A stretch of DNA of 64,000 bases from Aromatoleum tolulyticum (GTDB lineage Bacteria > Pseudomonadota > Gammaproteobacteria > Burkholderiales > Rhodocyclaceae), in NCBI RefSeq assembly GCF_900156155.1, contig NZ_FTMD01000005.1:186001-250000 (forward strand), written 5' to 3'. Positions 9,472 through 19,538 of the stretch are shown in pieces (the stretch's first letter is position 1; every line of letters begins with the position of its first letter). The position numbers and the translations under genes were made by a program. The notes under the pieces were generated by a model. It had not been told where the DNA came from, made no database searches, and saw only the letters and a program-made list of their open reading frames with translations.

Positions 9472-11681
9472 ACCAGCGGAACGACCGGCAGCCGAACGAC
9501 TGGAAGCAACGCGCGCGCCTCCTCATCGTCGATGACATGCAGGAGAACCTGCACGTGCTGATGAACATCCTGCGCGACGATTACGCCATCGCCGCCGCCA
9601 CCAATGGCGGGAAGGCGCTCGAACTGGCGCGGCGCGAGCCCCGGCCCGACCTGATCCTGCTCGACATCAAGATGCCCGACATGGACGGCTATTCGGTGCT
9701 GGCGGCGCTGAAGACCGACCCCGCGACCGCCGAAGTCCCGGTGATATTCGTCACCGCGCTCGCCGAGGCGGCGGACGAGGCGCGAGGCCTCTCGATGGGG
9801 GTTGCCGACTACATCACCAAGCCGGTCAATCCCGAACTGCTGAAGGCGCGCGTGCGCGACCAGCTCGAATTGCAGCGTTACCGCAAGCACCCGGTGATGT
9901 TCGACATCGCTGCCCACCGCGATCCGGCGCATCCGCCTACGCTGCTGGTCGTCGACGACATCCCCGAGAACATCCACGAACTGCTCGATGCGCTGAAGGA
10001 CGAGTACCGCATCATGGTCGCGCGCAACGGCGCCGAGGCGCTCGGCGTGGTGGAGGGGCCGTCGCCGCCCGACCTCGTGCTGCTGGACGTCCTGATGCCG
10101 GAGATGAGCGGCTACGAGGTCTGCCGCCGCATCAAGGCGACGCGCCGCGGCGACGGTATTCCGGTGATCTTCGTCACCGTCGTCGATGCGACCGACGACA
10201 AGGTGAAGGGCTTCGAACTCGGGGCCGCCGATTACATCACCAAGCCTTTCGATATCGACGAGGTGCGCGCGCGCGTCCGCACCCACCTGGAGCTCGCGCG
10301 CCTGCGGCGCGTACTGGAAGACCTGGTCGCGCAACGCAGCGCGATGCTGCAGGTCAGCGAGGAGAAATACCGCATCCTCGCACACCGCGATCCGCTGACC
10401 GGCCTGCCGAACCGTGCGCTGTTCGCCGAGCTGACCTCGCACGCGATCCTGCAGGCCGAACGCGACAAGACCCAGTTCGCACTGCTCTTCCTCGATCTCG
10501 ATAATTTCAAGACGATCAACGAAAGCCTCGGCCACGGTCTCGGCGACCAGGTGCTGATCGAGGGCGCCAAACGGCTGCAGGCGCTGCTGCCCGGGTGCGA
10601 CGCCATCGCGCGCATCGGCGGCGACGAATACAACGTGATCCTCGAGCATGGCGAAGACGTGTCGATCGACCTGACGGCGCAACGCCTGATCGATGCCTTC
10701 GCGGAACCGTTCGTCGTCGGGGGGTACAGCGTGTATGTCGGGGTCAGCGTCGGCATCGCGCTCTATCCTGCCGACGGCACCACTGTGGAGACCCTGCAAA
10801 GCAATGCCGACGCGGCGCTGCACCAGGCCAAGATGCAGGGGCGCGGCATCCTGCGCTTCTTTTCGCCGGAGCTGACGCGCCGTGCGAAGGAGCGCGTCGC
10901 GCTCAACGCCGACCTGCGCCGCGCACTCGGGCGCGAGGAGTTGCGCCTGCATTATCAGCCCCAGATCGATCTCTTCAGCGGCGAGATCGTCGGCGTCGAG
11001 GCCTTGGTTCGCTGGCAGCATCCCGAGCGGGGCATGATCGCGCCCGGCGAATTCATCCCCATCGCCGAGGATAGCGGGCTTGTCGTGCCGCTCGGCGACT
11101 GGGTGCTGCACGAGGCCTGCCGCCAGATCAAGGCGTGGTCGGACGCGGGGCTCGCGCCGCGCAAGACAGCGGTGAACGTGTCGCCTGTCCAGCTGAGCCG
11201 CGGCCAACTGGTCCAGTCGGTGAAGGATGCGCTGGAGCAGAGCGGCATCGCGCCCGCGCAACTCGAAATCGAAATCACCGAGAGCTTCGTGATGCTCGAT
11301 CGCGAGCAGTCCTTCAAGTCGATCGCCGAGCTGAAGACGCTCGGTGTGCGCCTGTCGATCGACGATTTCGGTACCGGCTACTCCTCGCTGGGCTTCCTGC
11401 AGCAACTGGAAGTCCATACGTTGAAGATCGACCTGTCGTTCGTGCACGACATGGCGACGAACAGCGGCAATGCGTCGATCGTCAAGGCGGTGATCGCGCT
11501 AGGCCACAGCCTCGACCTGGAGGTCGTCGCGGAGGGGGTCGAGGACGAAGTCCAGATGCGCCTGCTGCGTTCGATGCGCTGCGACGTGATGCAGGGCTAT
11601 CTGGTCAGCCGGCCGCTGCCGGCCGACGACATGACGCGCTTCCTGACCTCGTTCGAACCGGCCGCCTATCTGCGCCGCTAG
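9468..11681 (+). CDS. Response regulator with two receiver domains, GGDEF and EAL domains
   Basis: A 737-residue cytoplasmic protein. Receiver 1 has Asp66 in [11 protein letters not shown] and receiver 2 has Asp207 in [11 protein letters not shown]. The GGDEF domain has the signature GGDEY (384-388), a conservative variant, without the RxxD inhibitory site just upstream. The EAL domain has EAL at 511-513 and [10 protein letters not shown], so phosphodiesterase activity is likely; cyclase activity is uncertain. It should control cyclic-di-GMP in response to phosphorylation. Its ATG overlaps the stop of the hybrid kinase (ATGA), which argues that the kinase's HPt domain is the phosphate donor. 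Confidence 0.92.
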   Translation: MNQRNDRQPNDWKQRARLLIVDDMQENLHVLMNILRDDYAIAAATNGGKALELARREPRPDLILLDIKMPDMDGYSVLAALKTDPATAEVPVIFVTALAEAADEARGLSMGVADYITKPVNPELLKARVRDQLELQRYRKHPVMFDIAAHRDPAHPPTLLVVDDIPENIHELLDALKDEYRIMVARNGAEALGVVEGPSPPDLVLLDVLMPEMSGYEVCRRIKATRRGDGIPVIFVTVVDATDDKVKGFELGAADYITKPFDIDEVRARVRTHLELARLRRVLEDLVAQRSAMLQVSEEKYRILAHRDPLTGLPNRALFAELTSHAILQAERDKTQFALLFLDLDNFKTINESLGHGLGDQVLIEGAKRLQALLPGCDAIARIGGDEYNVILEHGEDVSIDLTAQRLIDAFAEPFVVGGYSVYVGVSVGIALYPADGTTVETLQSNADAALHQAKMQGRGILRFFSPELTRRAKERVALNADLRRALGREELRLHYQPQIDLFSGEIVGVEALVRWQHPERGMIAPGEFIPIAEDSGLVVPLGDWVLHEACRQIKAWSDAGLAPRKTAVNVSPVQLSRGQLVQSVKDALEQSGIAPAQLEIEITESFVMLDREQSFKSIAELKTLGVRLSIDDFGTGYSSLGFLQQLEVHTLKIDLSFVHDMATNSGNASIVKAVIALGHSLDLEVVAEGVEDEVQMRLLRSMRCDVMQGYLVSRPLPADDMTRFLTSFEPAAYLRR

Positions 11682-11709
11682 CCCCGACCGTGCGTCAGAG
11701 CGGCCCGGT

Positions 11710-12645
11710 TCAGGCGGGCTGCAGCATCCAGATCACCGCGCTCACCGAGAAGAAGGCGCTGATCGTCGCGGCCATCAGCGAGGCGGCGGGGAGTTCCTCT
11801 TGGCCGAAGCGTTGCGCGATGATCGGGAAGATGCTCGCCATCGGCATGCAGGCGAAGGCGATCGCCGCGACGCGCAGCGTCGGGTCGAGCGGCGGCAGGA
11901 GCGCCAGCGCGATGAACACGAAGAGCGGGTGGAGGACGAGCTTGCCCGCGACGATCTGGGCGATGTCGCGGCGCATGCCGCGGACCTTGATGCCGACCAG
12001 CGTGCCGCCGATGACGAAGAGCGCCACACCCGCCGCGGCGAGCGAGAGCATGTCGATGGAGCGCGCGACCGGCGCGGGCAGGCGGACGCCCAGCAGCGCA
12101 AGGCTGAAGCCTGCCACGATGGCGATGATGAGCGGGTTCTTGCCGAGCCGGGTGAAGGTCTCGATCACCACGCGATGGAGCTTCTTGCCGTCGCCGCCGC
12201 CGCTTTCGGCAAGCGCGAGCGTGAGCGGCACGATCAGCAGGTTCTCGACGAGGAAGCACAGCGCCAGCGCGATGCCGGCCGCCGGGCCGACGACCTGCAG
12301 CACGATCGGGTAGCCGATGAAGCCGCTGTTCGACAGGGACATGCCCATGCCGTGCACGACGCTGGTCTGCAGCGTCTTCTTCTGCACGAAGCGCGCGAAG
12401 CCGATGCCCGCGGTGAACGCGGCGAGCGAGCCGAGCGTGTAGGCGCTCAGATAGCCGACGTTCATGATCTCGCCGAAGGGGCGCTCGGTCAGCGCCTTCA
12501 ACAGCATCGCCGGCAACGCGATGTTGATCGCGAACTTGCCGAGGATGCGTGTCTCGCTCTTGTCGAAGAGGCCGCTGCGCACCGCGGCGAAGCCGATCGC
12601 GATGACGAGGAAGGCCGGGCCGGTGATCTTGAAGACGTCGAGCAT
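11710..12645 (-). CDS. AEC family permease (auxin efflux carrier type)
   Basis: A 311-residue protein from ATG 12645, with about ten membrane helices arranged as two five-helix halves around a polar loop (GGGDGKKLHRV). The N-terminal sequence FKITGPAFLVIAIGFAAVRSG and the INIALPAMLL segment are typical of the AEC family, whose bacterial members carry small organic acids such as malonate or malate. A longer start (ATG 12675) is possible; neither has a strong ribosome site. It converges with the GGDEF-EAL gene, leaving 28 bases between the stops. Confidence 0.85.
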   Translation of the reverse strand: MLDVFKITGPAFLVIAIGFAAVRSGLFDKSETRILGKFAINIALPAMLLKALTERPFGEIMNVGYLSAYTLGSLAAFTAGIGFARFVQKKTLQTSVVHGMGMSLSNSGFIGYPIVLQVVGPAAGIALALCFLVENLLIVPLTLALAESGGGDGKKLHRVVIETFTRLGKNPLIIAIVAGFSLALLGVRLPAPVARSIDMLSLAAAGVALFVIGGTLVGIKVRGMRRDIAQIVAGKLVLHPLFVFIALALLPPLDPTLRVAAIAFACMPMASIFPIIAQRFGQEELPAASLMAATISAFFSVSAVIWMLQPA

Positions 12646-12702
12646 GAGTCCAATCCGAAGGGGAGCGCGGAGCATAACACCGGGGTGTGGCGTGCCCGCG
12701 AA

Positions 12703-13224
12703 CTAGACGAGTCCGAGGGCTCCCGCCGCCGCGCCGGCACCGATGTACCACAGGGGGTGCCAGCCGCGCGCGAGCATGAGGCCGGTGCACGCGAGCGTCA
12801 GCAGGATGCCGCGCAGGTCGAGTCCCGCCGAGGCGCCGATCAGCCAGCCGCTCGCACAGACGAGGCCCACGGCGAGGGGGGCGACGCCGGTCTGGATCGC
12901 CTCGCGCCACGGTGCGTCGCGGAAGCGTTCCCAGTGCCGGTAGAGGAAGAAGATGACGAGGCTCATCGGCAGGCTGATCGCGAGCGTCGCCGCGATCGCG
13001 CCGGGAATGCCCGCAACCTTCCAGCCGATCAGCGACACGACCAGCAGGTTGGGCCCCGGCGCCGCCTGGGCGATCGCGAAGAGATGGGCGAAGGTTGTGT
13101 CGTCCATCCATTGGCGCTGCTCGACGACGAGGCGGTGCAGCTCGGGCAGCATTGCGGTGATGCCGCCGAAGGCGACGACGGTGAGGATGCTGAACTGCAG
13201 GAAGAGATCGGCGAGCAGCGCCAT
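12703..13224 (-). CDS. Chromate transporter family protein, half-size (second half)
   Basis: A 173-residue membrane protein with the CHR signature (VAFGGITAMLPELHR, then APGPNLLVVSLIG). It corresponds to one six-helix half of the long ChrA protein. Paired short CHR genes work together as a chromate efflux system in other bacteria. Its start lies two bases after the stop of the other half, so the pair is translated together. Confidence 0.85.
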   Translation of the reverse strand: MALLADLFLQFSILTVVAFGGITAMLPELHRLVVEQRQWMDDTTFAHLFAIAQAAPGPNLLVVSLIGWKVAGIPGAIAATLAISLPMSLVIFFLYRHWERFRDAPWREAIQTGVAPLAVGLVCASGWLIGASAGLDLRGILLTLACTGLMLARGWHPLWYIGAGAAAGALGLV

Positions 13225-13226
13225 CG

Positions 13227-13865
13227 TCACGAGTCCGTGTCCGCAGTCGTGGCAAGCCTTGCCGCGCGGCGCGCGCGTCGGTAGGCGATGAGCCCGGTCA
13301 TGCCGAGCAGCGCCAGCATCAGCGGCGGCAGCGGCAGGCGCAGGATCACCAGCGCAACGAGGATCAGCGCCGCGAAGGGCAGGTAGATCCACCGCTCGGG
13401 CACGTTGCGCGCCATCTTCAATGCCGTCGCGAAAAGCAGTCCCGCGCCGGCGGCCGCGACGCCGCGCAGCATGTCCTGCACGACGGCGAGGTGGCCCCAC
13501 ACGCCGTAGGCGGTCGCGAGTGCCATCATCACGAGGAAGGGGCCCAGCAGCAGTCCGGTGGTCGCGACGACCGCGCCGCGCGCACCGTGGAAGCGCGCGC
13601 CCACGCAAACGGCGAGATTGACGACGTTGGAGCCGGGCAGGAACTGGCACAGGCCGAGCAGGGCGTTGAAATCGGCGCCGCTCATGAGGCGGCGTTCCTC
13701 GACGAGGAAATGCCGCAGCAGCGGCAGCACACCGCCGAAGCCCGAGAGGCCGACGCGCGAGCACGCGAGGAAGAGGTCCCACAGTCCGGGCTGGCGCGCG
13801 GGGGGTATCGCCGGGTGCGGCGGTTCCGGGGCGGTTCTGGGCGCGTCGGCAGGGGAACGATGCAT
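13227..13865 (-). CDS. Chromate transporter family protein, half-size (first half)
   Basis: A 212-residue membrane protein with the CHR signature SRVGLSGFGGVLPLLRHFLVEE followed by GLCQFLPGSNVVNLAVCVG. It has a proline-rich 28-residue N-terminal extension. Together with the gene that follows two bases later it forms a split CHR pair, the probable equivalent of a full-length ChrA chromate/sulfate antiporter. Family membership is clear from the sequence; chromate as the actual substrate is inferred. Confidence 0.84.
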   Translation of the reverse strand: MHRSPADAPRTAPEPPHPAIPPARQPGLWDLFLACSRVGLSGFGGVLPLLRHFLVEERRLMSGADFNALLGLCQFLPGSNVVNLAVCVGARFHGARGAVVATTGLLLGPFLVMMALATAYGVWGHLAVVQDMLRGVAAAGAGLLFATALKMARNVPERWIYLPFAALILVALVILRLPLPPLMLALLGMTGLIAYRRARRAARLATTADTDS

Positions 13866-13990
13866 GCGTCCGGCGCTCCTGGGGCGACGTTGCGGCACGG
13901 GCAGGACAGCGCCTGCGTGCCGCAGCCGGGGAAGGGGTGCGCGGACGACGACGGGTAAGGGAGGGAGTGCCGAAGTCCGCGCGGAGGAGA

Positions 13991-14827
13991 TCAGGCGGCC
14001 GACCGGTGCAGGTACTCGCCGTGGAGGCCGTTGAGGTAGGCCTCGGCGGCGCGGATCGAGCGGCGGGCGCGCTCCTCGGCGCTGACGGTCAGCGCGAGCG
14101 TGTCGGTCGGGATTTCCAGCGAGTAGGGCATTTCCGGCATTGCGTCGAGGATACCGCGCACGTCGATGCCGCCTTCGCCGAGGAAATTGCGTTCGCTGCG
14201 GGCGGTGTGGATGAGCCCTTCGACCGTCGTCGGGATCTCGGCCGGGGCGTCGCACACCTGGGCGAAATGGAACCACTCGGGCGGCAGCTTGCGTAGCTCC
14301 TCGACGCTGTCGCGGGCGCGGTCGAAGTGCAGCGTGTCGATGAGGACGCCCGCGTTCGGGCGATTCACCGCACGCACGACGGCAGCCGCCGCGGCGAGGT
14401 TCGGCGTCTCGGTCCAGCTCGGGTACTCGAGGTCGACGGTGAGCTTGTAGGGCGCCGCGAGGTCGCACAGGCGGCCGAAACGATCGGTCGCGCGTTCGCG
14501 GTTCGCGTCGGGGAGCTGGGCGAGGATGTGGCGGGCGCCGAGTTCGGCCGCGGCTTCCAGTACGGACACATAGGTCTCGGGCTCGATCTCCGCAGGCATG
14601 CGGCACAGCTCGATGTCGAGCACCTTCACGCCCGTTGCGGCGAGGCGCGCCTTGACCTCGTTCATCATCGCGCGGTCGTTCTGCAACGCGAAAACATGTT
14701 CGGTCGCGGTGACCGCCGTCAGGCGGAAGCTGACAAAGTCGTAGCCGGTCTTTGCGGCGATCTCGACCATTTCGACCGGGGACGTCGTCAGGACCGAGAG
14801 GTGGGCGAGAGAGAACTGGTGCGCCAT
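13991..14827 (-). CDS. Sugar isomerase/epimerase-type TIM-barrel protein, candidate 3-dehydroshikimate dehydratase
   Basis: A 278-residue barrel of the xylose-isomerase-like (AP endonuclease 2) superfamily. Acidic and polar residues in the expected metal-ligand order are visible: Glu134 (VDLEYPS), Asp164 and His167 (LIDTLHFDR), Gln190 (HFAQVCDAP), Glu218 (FLGEGGID) and Glu238 (SLEIP). This pattern resembles QuiC/AsbF-type 3-dehydroshikimate dehydratases, which form protocatechuate, but also 2-keto-myo-inositol dehydratases and other isomerases. Start ATG 14827 follows a strong GGAGGT. It diverges from the IclR gene across a 309-base control region. With shikimate dehydrogenase and dehydroquinase genes in the window, the dehydratase role is the best guess, not proven. 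Confidence 0.6.
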   Translation of the reverse strand: MAHQFSLAHLSVLTTSPVEMVEIAAKTGYDFVSFRLTAVTATEHVFALQNDRAMMNEVKARLAATGVKVLDIELCRMPAEIEPETYVSVLEAAAELGARHILAQLPDANRERATDRFGRLCDLAAPYKLTVDLEYPSWTETPNLAAAAAVVRAVNRPNAGVLIDTLHFDRARDSVEELRKLPPEWFHFAQVCDAPAEIPTTVEGLIHTARSERNFLGEGGIDVRGILDAMPEMPYSLEIPTDTLALTVSAEERARRSIRAAEAYLNGLHGEYLHRSAA

Positions 14828-15072
14828 GTCGGGACTACCTCCAATAGTAAATGCCGGAAGCGGCTGCACCGTTTTGCCGATAGTTGCATTAAAGCCTGCG
14901 TCGGCGATTTCTGCTGCGCCGGGGGCCACTTCCGGGGACCGAGCGAGCAGATCGGTACGGCCGATCAAATCTGTGATGATCAAAATATAGAACACGGTTG
15001 CGAGAAACGCAACGAAAGTTCGCTAAATTGGTCCGAGGAATGAAACCATATTGCGCCCGACGGATTTGCGCG

Positions 15073-15101
15073 TTGACAAAACATGAACGTAATTCTAAAG
15101 T
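15073..15101 (+). promoter_or_regulatory. Sigma-70-like promoter of the IclR operon
   Basis: TTGACA at 15073-15078 and TAAAGT at 15096-15101 are separated by 17 bases, an almost ideal sigma-70 arrangement. The -10 box lies inside the first operator dyad, so bound regulator could control polymerase access directly. Confidence 0.6.
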
Positions 15102-15115
15102 GGAACGACGTTCAA
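15083..15115. promoter_or_regulatory. IclR operator pair at its own promoter
   Basis: Two copies of a dyad with a five-base centre: ATGAA-CGTAA-TTCTA (15083-15097) and TGGAA-CGACG-TTCAA (15101-15115), offset by 18 bases. The first continues as AAGT, as at the other sites in the window. It overlaps the -10 box, consistent with autoregulation. Function is inferred from repetition of the pattern upstream of five other units. Confidence 0.55.
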
Positions 15116-15136
15116 GTTTTTAAGCGAGGTGCGGAG

Positions 15137-15967
15137 ATGGCTGGAAGTCTTCTTGCCCGTGCGATGGGAGCGCTGGAGCTCCTCGCCGAGGAGTCGCGCG
15201 GATTGCCGCTGCAGGAGATCGCCGATCGCTTGGGGATGCCCAAGAGTGGGGCCCACCGCCTGCTGGCCGAGCTGATCCAGTTGCGCTACGTCGCGCAGGA
15301 CGCGGATTCGGCACGCTATCTGCTCACGACGCGCCTGATGTCGCTCGGCTTCAAGCTGCTGGGCAACAGCGGCATCGTCGAGATCGTGCAGCCGGTGCTG
15401 AACCGGCTTGCGACCGTGAGCGGCGAGCTCGTGCGCCTCGCGGTCGTCGATAACGGACGTCTTCCGTTCATCGCCAAGGCGCAGGGGGCGCGCAGCGGCC
15501 TGCGCTTCGACCCCGACATGGGCGGCGAGGCGGCGCTGTACTGTTCGTCGAGCGGCATGATCTGGCTCGCGAGCCTGCCCGAGAACGAGGCGATCGAGCA
15601 TGTCGTGCGCCAGGGCTTCACGCTGCCCGAGCAGCGCGGCGCCCGTGCCCCGAAGACGATCGCCGAGGTGATGGCCTTCGTCGCCGACGCGCGCGAGCGT
15701 GGCTACAGCCGTGCCATCGAGACCTGGGGGCCGGGCATGTCGTCGATGGCGGCAACGGTGCGCGATCCGCACAGCGGACGGGTCACTGGCGTCGTCAGCA
15801 TCGCCGGGCCCACGGTACGCCTCACCGAAGAGGCGATGGAAAAGCTGGCGCCCGAACTCTTCGCCGCGGCCGAGGAGCTGTCCTCGGTCAGCGCGCTCTC
15901 CGAATACCTCAGAAGCATCAATCCGGCGGCGGCGCAGCCCGCGTCGGGCTCTCAACGCGCGGCCTGA
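15137..15967 (+). CDS. IclR family transcriptional regulator
   Basis: A 276-residue regulator with an N-terminal winged helix (about residues 8-70, with LPLQEIADRLGMPKSGAHRL as recognition region) and a C-terminal effector-binding domain (GxMG/GEAALYCSSSGM and the VSIAGP segment). IclR proteins often control aromatic and hydroaromatic catabolism (PcaU, PobR, PcaR). Start chosen at ATG 15137 after GAGGTGCGGAG; the upstream in-frame ATG 15083 lies inside the promoter and is rejected. The gene is followed 49 bases later by the acyl-CoA dehydrogenase, so it is probably the first gene of that operon. The dyads AGAA-N5-TTCT in the region are its likely targets. Confidence 0.88.
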   Translation: MAGSLLARAMGALELLAEESRGLPLQEIADRLGMPKSGAHRLLAELIQLRYVAQDADSARYLLTTRLMSLGFKLLGNSGIVEIVQPVLNRLATVSGELVRLAVVDNGRLPFIAKAQGARSGLRFDPDMGGEAALYCSSSGMIWLASLPENEAIEHVVRQGFTLPEQRGARAPKTIAEVMAFVADARERGYSRAIETWGPGMSSMAATVRDPHSGRVTGVVSIAGPTVRLTEEAMEKLAPELFAAAEELSSVSALSEYLRSINPAAAQPASGSQRAA

Positions 15968-16016
15968 CGCGCCCCTCAAGCAATCGCAGCCAAGGCATCA
16001 CTGGAGACATTCGAAA

Positions 16017-17189
16017 ATGGATTTCAACCTTTCTTCCGAACAGAAAATGCTGGTCGAGACCGTGCGCCGCTTCGTCGAGAACGAAATGCTGCCGCTCGAA
16101 GACGAGATCGAGGAAACCGGCCGCCTCGCGCCGGAGAAGGCGCGCGCCCTGTTCGAGAAGTCGAGCGCGAACGGCATGTACGCGATGAACATCCCCGAGG
16201 AGTTCGGCGGCGGCGGGCTGTCGGCGGTCGACACGATGCTCGTCGAGGAGCAGTTCGGCCACGCGAAGGACATCCTGATTCGCCGCGCCTTCGGCAACGT
16301 GTATGAAGTGCTGCTGAAGTGCGACGCCGCCCAGCGCGAGCGCTGGCTGCTGCCGGCCGTGCGCGGCGAGCGCACCTGCTCGATCGCGATCACCGAGCCG
16401 AACGCCGGCTCGGACGCTGCGAGCATCAAGACGCGTGCGGTGACGGACGGCAAGGGCGGCTGGAAGATCACCGGCGGCAAGCACTTCATCAGCGACGGCG
16501 AGTTCTCGGACTTCTTCGTCGTCTCCGCGGTCACCGATCCCAACGCGGGCGCGAAGGGCATCTCGCTCTTCCTCGTCGACAAGGGCACGCCTGGCTTCAT
16601 CATCGGCCGCGACCAGAAGATGATGGGCCTCACCGGCACGAGCCACGTCGAGCTCGCGTTCGATGAAGTGCCGGTCGGCCCGGAAAACCTCCTCGGCGGC
16701 GAGGGGCAGGGCTTCAAGCTGATCCTCGAGACACTCGGTCGCGTGCGTCTCGCCCAAGTGTGCGCCCGCGCCGTCGGCAAGTCGGTGCGCCTGCTGAACC
16801 TGATGATCTCGTATGCGCAGGAGCGCAAGCAGTTCGGCAAGCCGATCGGCGACTTCCAGCTGATCCAGCAGATGATCGCGGACAGCGTGGTCGAGATCAA
16901 TGCGTCGCGCCTGTTGGTGCTGGACGCCGCCAGCGATATCGACAACGGCGTCGATGCCCGCGACAAGATCTCGATGGCCAAGTTTTACGTCGCCGAAGTG
17001 CTCGGCCGCGTTGCCGATCGCGCCGTGCAGGTGTACGGCGGCATGGGCTACTGCGCGGATCTGCCGATCGAGCGCATGTACCGCGACGCGCGCATCTACC
17101 GCATCTTCGACGGCACCTCGGAGATCCATCGCACGGTCGTCGCACGCAGCGCGATGAAGCATGGCGAAGCGCTGTACGGAACGATCTGA
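16017..17189 (+). CDS. Acyl-CoA dehydrogenase with Asp at the usual Glu position
   Basis: A 390-residue flavoprotein with the full family pattern: N-terminal helices, the FAD/substrate motif ITEPNAGSDAAS, the beta domain ending in MGLTGTSHVEL, and the C-terminal QVYGGMGYCADLPIERMYRDAR. Where short-chain enzymes have the catalytic Glu in an EGT motif, this one reads FDGTSEIHR, with Asp365. Asp at this place is known in cyclohexane- and cyclohexenecarboxyl-CoA dehydrogenases, and also occurs in families that place their base elsewhere. It is followed 23 bases on by a CoA-transferase and then EtfBA, so the operon can activate an acid, oxidise it and pass on the electrons. The substrate is unknown; a hydroaromatic acid is plausible. 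GGAGA precedes the ATG. Confidence 0.88.
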   Translation: MDFNLSSEQKMLVETVRRFVENEMLPLEDEIEETGRLAPEKARALFEKSSANGMYAMNIPEEFGGGGLSAVDTMLVEEQFGHAKDILIRRAFGNVYEVLLKCDAAQRERWLLPAVRGERTCSIAITEPNAGSDAASIKTRAVTDGKGGWKITGGKHFISDGEFSDFFVVSAVTDPNAGAKGISLFLVDKGTPGFIIGRDQKMMGLTGTSHVELAFDEVPVGPENLLGGEGQGFKLILETLGRVRLAQVCARAVGKSVRLLNLMISYAQERKQFGKPIGDFQLIQQMIADSVVEINASRLLVLDAASDIDNGVDARDKISMAKFYVAEVLGRVADRAVQVYGGMGYCADLPIERMYRDARIYRIFDGTSEIHRTVVARSAMKHGEALYGTI

Positions 17190-17212
17190 TCGTCCGGTAG
17201 AGGAGAACAGCA

Positions 17213-18742
17213 ATGGCAATCAATAAATTCATGAGCGCGGCCGAGGCCGTTGCGCTCGTCCGGGACGGCGATACCGTCGGCCTGATCGGCGGTGGTGGCG
17301 GCCTCGTCGAAGCCTCGTGCATTTTCGCGGCGCTCGAGAAGCGCTTCCTGGAAACGGCGCAGCCGCGCAATCTGACCGTGGTCCACGCCCTCGGCATCGG
17401 CGACAAGAAGACCAAGGGCATGAACTGCTTCGCCTACGAGGGCATGGTCAAGCGTGTGATCGGCGGCCACTGGGTGTGGTCGCCGCGCATGCAGGAGTTG
17501 GCGCGCGACGAGAAGATCGAAGCGTATGTGCTGCCGGGCGGTGTGATCGCGCAGCTCTTCCGCGAGATCGGCGCCGGTCGGCCGGGACTGCTGACCCATG
17601 TGGGGCTGGGCACCTTCGTCGACCCCCGCATCGACGGCGGCAAGATGAACAAGTCGGCGAAGGAAGATCTCGTCGAGGTCGTCGAACTCGGCGGCAAGGA
17701 ATACCTGCGCTACAAGCCCTTCCCGGTGAACGTCGCGATCATTCGCGGCTCCTACGCCGACGCGCACGGCAACATCTGCATGGACCAGGAGCCGGCGAAC
17801 CTCGACGCCTACGCGGTCGCGCTCGCCGCGCACAACTCCGGTGGCAAGGTGATCGCGCAGGTGCGCACGGCGGTGGACGTCGGCACGCTGCCGGCGCGCT
17901 CGGTGCGCATCCCCGGTGCGATCGTCGATGCCGTGGTCGTCGATCCCACGCAGTCGCAGAGCTACGACATCGTCTATGACCCGACGATCTCCGGCGAGCG
18001 CCGCGGCCCCGTCCCGCACGAGCCGCCCCAGCCGCTGTCGGTGCGCCAGGCCACGGCACGTCGGGCGGCGGAAGAGCTGCGCGACGGTGCAGTCATCAAC
18101 TACGGCGTCGGCGTGCCCGACGCGGTCGCGAAGCTCGTCGCGGCACGCGGCGATCTCGACCGCTACTACCAGACCATCGAGCACGGCACGTACGGCGGCA
18201 ATCTGCTCGACGGCATGCTGTTCGGCTTCGCGCGCAACGCCTCGGCGATGATCGATGCGCCCTCGCAGTTCGACTTCTACTCCGGCGGCGGGCTGGACAT
18301 CGCCTTCCTCGGCTTCGGCGAGTTCGACCAGCACGGTAACGTGAACGCGTCCAAGCTCGGCGGCCTCACGGTCGGCCCCGGCGGCTTCATCGACATCGCG
18401 CAGAACGCACGCAAGGTGGTGTTCTGCGGCAACTTCGACACCAAGGGCTCGAAGCTCAACACGGGGCACGGCGAACTGCATGTCGAACGCAACGGCGACG
18501 TGTCGAAGGTCGTCGCCGAAGTAGACCAGATCACCTTCTCCGGTCCGCAGGCGGTCGTGCGCGGGCAGGAGGTGCTCTACATCACCGAACGTGCGGTGTT
18601 CCGCCTGACCAAGGACGGCGTCGTGCTCGAAGAGATCGCGCCGGGCGTCGACCTGCAGCGCGACATCCTCGACCGCATGGGTTTCAAGCCGCTGATGCCG
18701 CAGCCGCCGAAGGTCATGAGCGGCGAACACTTCAAGGAATAA
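17213..18742 (+). CDS. Family I acyl-CoA:carboxylate CoA-transferase (propionate CoA-transferase-like)
   Basis: A 509-residue single-chain CoA-transferase with fused alpha and beta halves. The alpha part has [13 protein letters not shown]; the beta part has [11 protein letters not shown] and the catalytic Glu323 in IEHGTYGGN, which forms the glutamyl-CoA intermediate. A glycine-rich oxyanion loop ([13 protein letters not shown]) follows. Such enzymes move CoA between a donor such as acetyl-CoA or succinyl-CoA and a free acid without using ATP. In this operon it should activate the substrate of the neighbouring acyl-CoA dehydrogenase, or recover CoA from the product. Ribosome site AGAGGAG. Confidence 0.88.
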   Translation: MAINKFMSAAEAVALVRDGDTVGLIGGGGGLVEASCIFAALEKRFLETAQPRNLTVVHALGIGDKKTKGMNCFAYEGMVKRVIGGHWVWSPRMQELARDEKIEAYVLPGGVIAQLFREIGAGRPGLLTHVGLGTFVDPRIDGGKMNKSAKEDLVEVVELGGKEYLRYKPFPVNVAIIRGSYADAHGNICMDQEPANLDAYAVALAAHNSGGKVIAQVRTAVDVGTLPARSVRIPGAIVDAVVVDPTQSQSYDIVYDPTISGERRGPVPHEPPQPLSVRQATARRAAEELRDGAVINYGVGVPDAVAKLVAARGDLDRYYQTIEHGTYGGNLLDGMLFGFARNASAMIDAPSQFDFYSGGGLDIAFLGFGEFDQHGNVNASKLGGLTVGPGGFIDIAQNARKVVFCGNFDTKGSKLNTGHGELHVERNGDVSKVVAEVDQITFSGPQAVVRGQEVLYITERAVFRLTKDGVVLEEIAPGVDLQRDILDRMGFKPLMPQPPKVMSGEHFKE

Positions 18743-18756
18743 GAGGAGATTCACGA

Positions 18757-19506
18757 ATGAAAGTGCTGGTTCCGGTCAAGCGGGTTGCCGATTACAACAT
18801 CAAGGTCCGCCCGAAGTCCGATGGGTCGGGCGTCGAGCTCGCGAACGTGAAGATGTCGATGAACCCATTCGACGAGATCGCCGTCGAGGAGGCAGTGCGG
18901 CTGAAGGAAGCAGGCGTGGCGACCGAGGTCGTCGCAGTGTCCTGCGGCAGCGCCGTATGTCAGGAAACGCTGCGCACGGCGCTCGCGATGGGCGCGGATC
19001 GCGCAATCCTCGTTGAAACGGACGTCGAATTGCAGTCGCTCGCGGTCGCGAAGCTGGTCAAGGTGGTCGCCGAGAAGGAAGGCGCGCAGCTCGTGATCTG
19101 CGGCAAGCAGGCGATCGACGACGACGCCAACCAGACCGCGCAAATGCTTGCGGCGCTGCTCGACTGGGGGCAGGCCACGTACGCATCGAAGGTGGTCGTC
19201 GCCGACGGCAGCATCGAGGTGACGCGCGAGGTCGACGGCGGCCTCGAGACCGTCCGGCTCGCGTTGCCGGCCGTCGTCAGCGCCGACCTGCGCCTGAACG
19301 AGCCGCGCTACGCGACGCTGCCCAACATCATGAAGGCGAAGAAGAAGCCACTCGACACGCTGAAAGCTTCCGAGCTAGGCGTCGACGTTTCGCCGCGCGT
19401 GCAGACGCTGTCGGTCTACACCCCGCCCGAGCGCAAGGGCGGCATCAAGGTCGGTTCGGTCGCCGAACTGGTGCAGAAGCTCAAGGACGAAGCCCGCGTG
19501 CTGTGA
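18757..19506 (+). CDS. etfB: Electron transfer flavoprotein, beta subunit
   Basis: A 249-residue EtfB with the typical start [18 protein letters not shown], the [21 protein letters not shown] segment and the AMP-binding region [26 protein letters not shown] takes electrons from acyl-CoA dehydrogenases and passes them to the quinone pool. It begins 14 bases after the CoA-transferase with GAGGAG as ribosome site. The set probably serves the dehydrogenase two genes upstream; it may also serve the other two dehydrogenases of the window. Confidence 0.93.
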   Translation: MKVLVPVKRVADYNIKVRPKSDGSGVELANVKMSMNPFDEIAVEEAVRLKEAGVATEVVAVSCGSAVCQETLRTALAMGADRAILVETDVELQSLAVAKLVKVVAEKEGAQLVICGKQAIDDDANQTAQMLAALLDWGQATYASKVVVADGSIEVTREVDGGLETVRLALPAVVSADLRLNEPRYATLPNIMKAKKKPLDTLKASELGVDVSPRVQTLSVYTPPERKGGIKVGSVAELVQKLKDEARVL

Positions 19507-19538
19507 CGCGCGAGGGAAACGCTCACAAGAGGATCCAG

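Larger units (their letters stand above)
14828..15136. promoter_or_regulatory. Divergent control region between the TIM-barrel gene and the IclR operon
   Basis: This stretch is AT-richer than its surroundings and has no convincing gene. Towards the IclR gene it holds a consensus-like sigma-70 promoter and two operator dyads, listed separately. Further left, TAGAACACGGTTG (14988-15000) is a partial match to the same operator. On the other strand, TTTAAT near 14893 is a possible -10 for the TIM-barrel gene. Confidence 0.55.

Noticed and set aside
15083-15136. Longer N-terminus for the IclR protein from ATG 15083
   Set aside because: This ATG is inside the promoter and operator and has no ribosome site; ATG 15137 has one.
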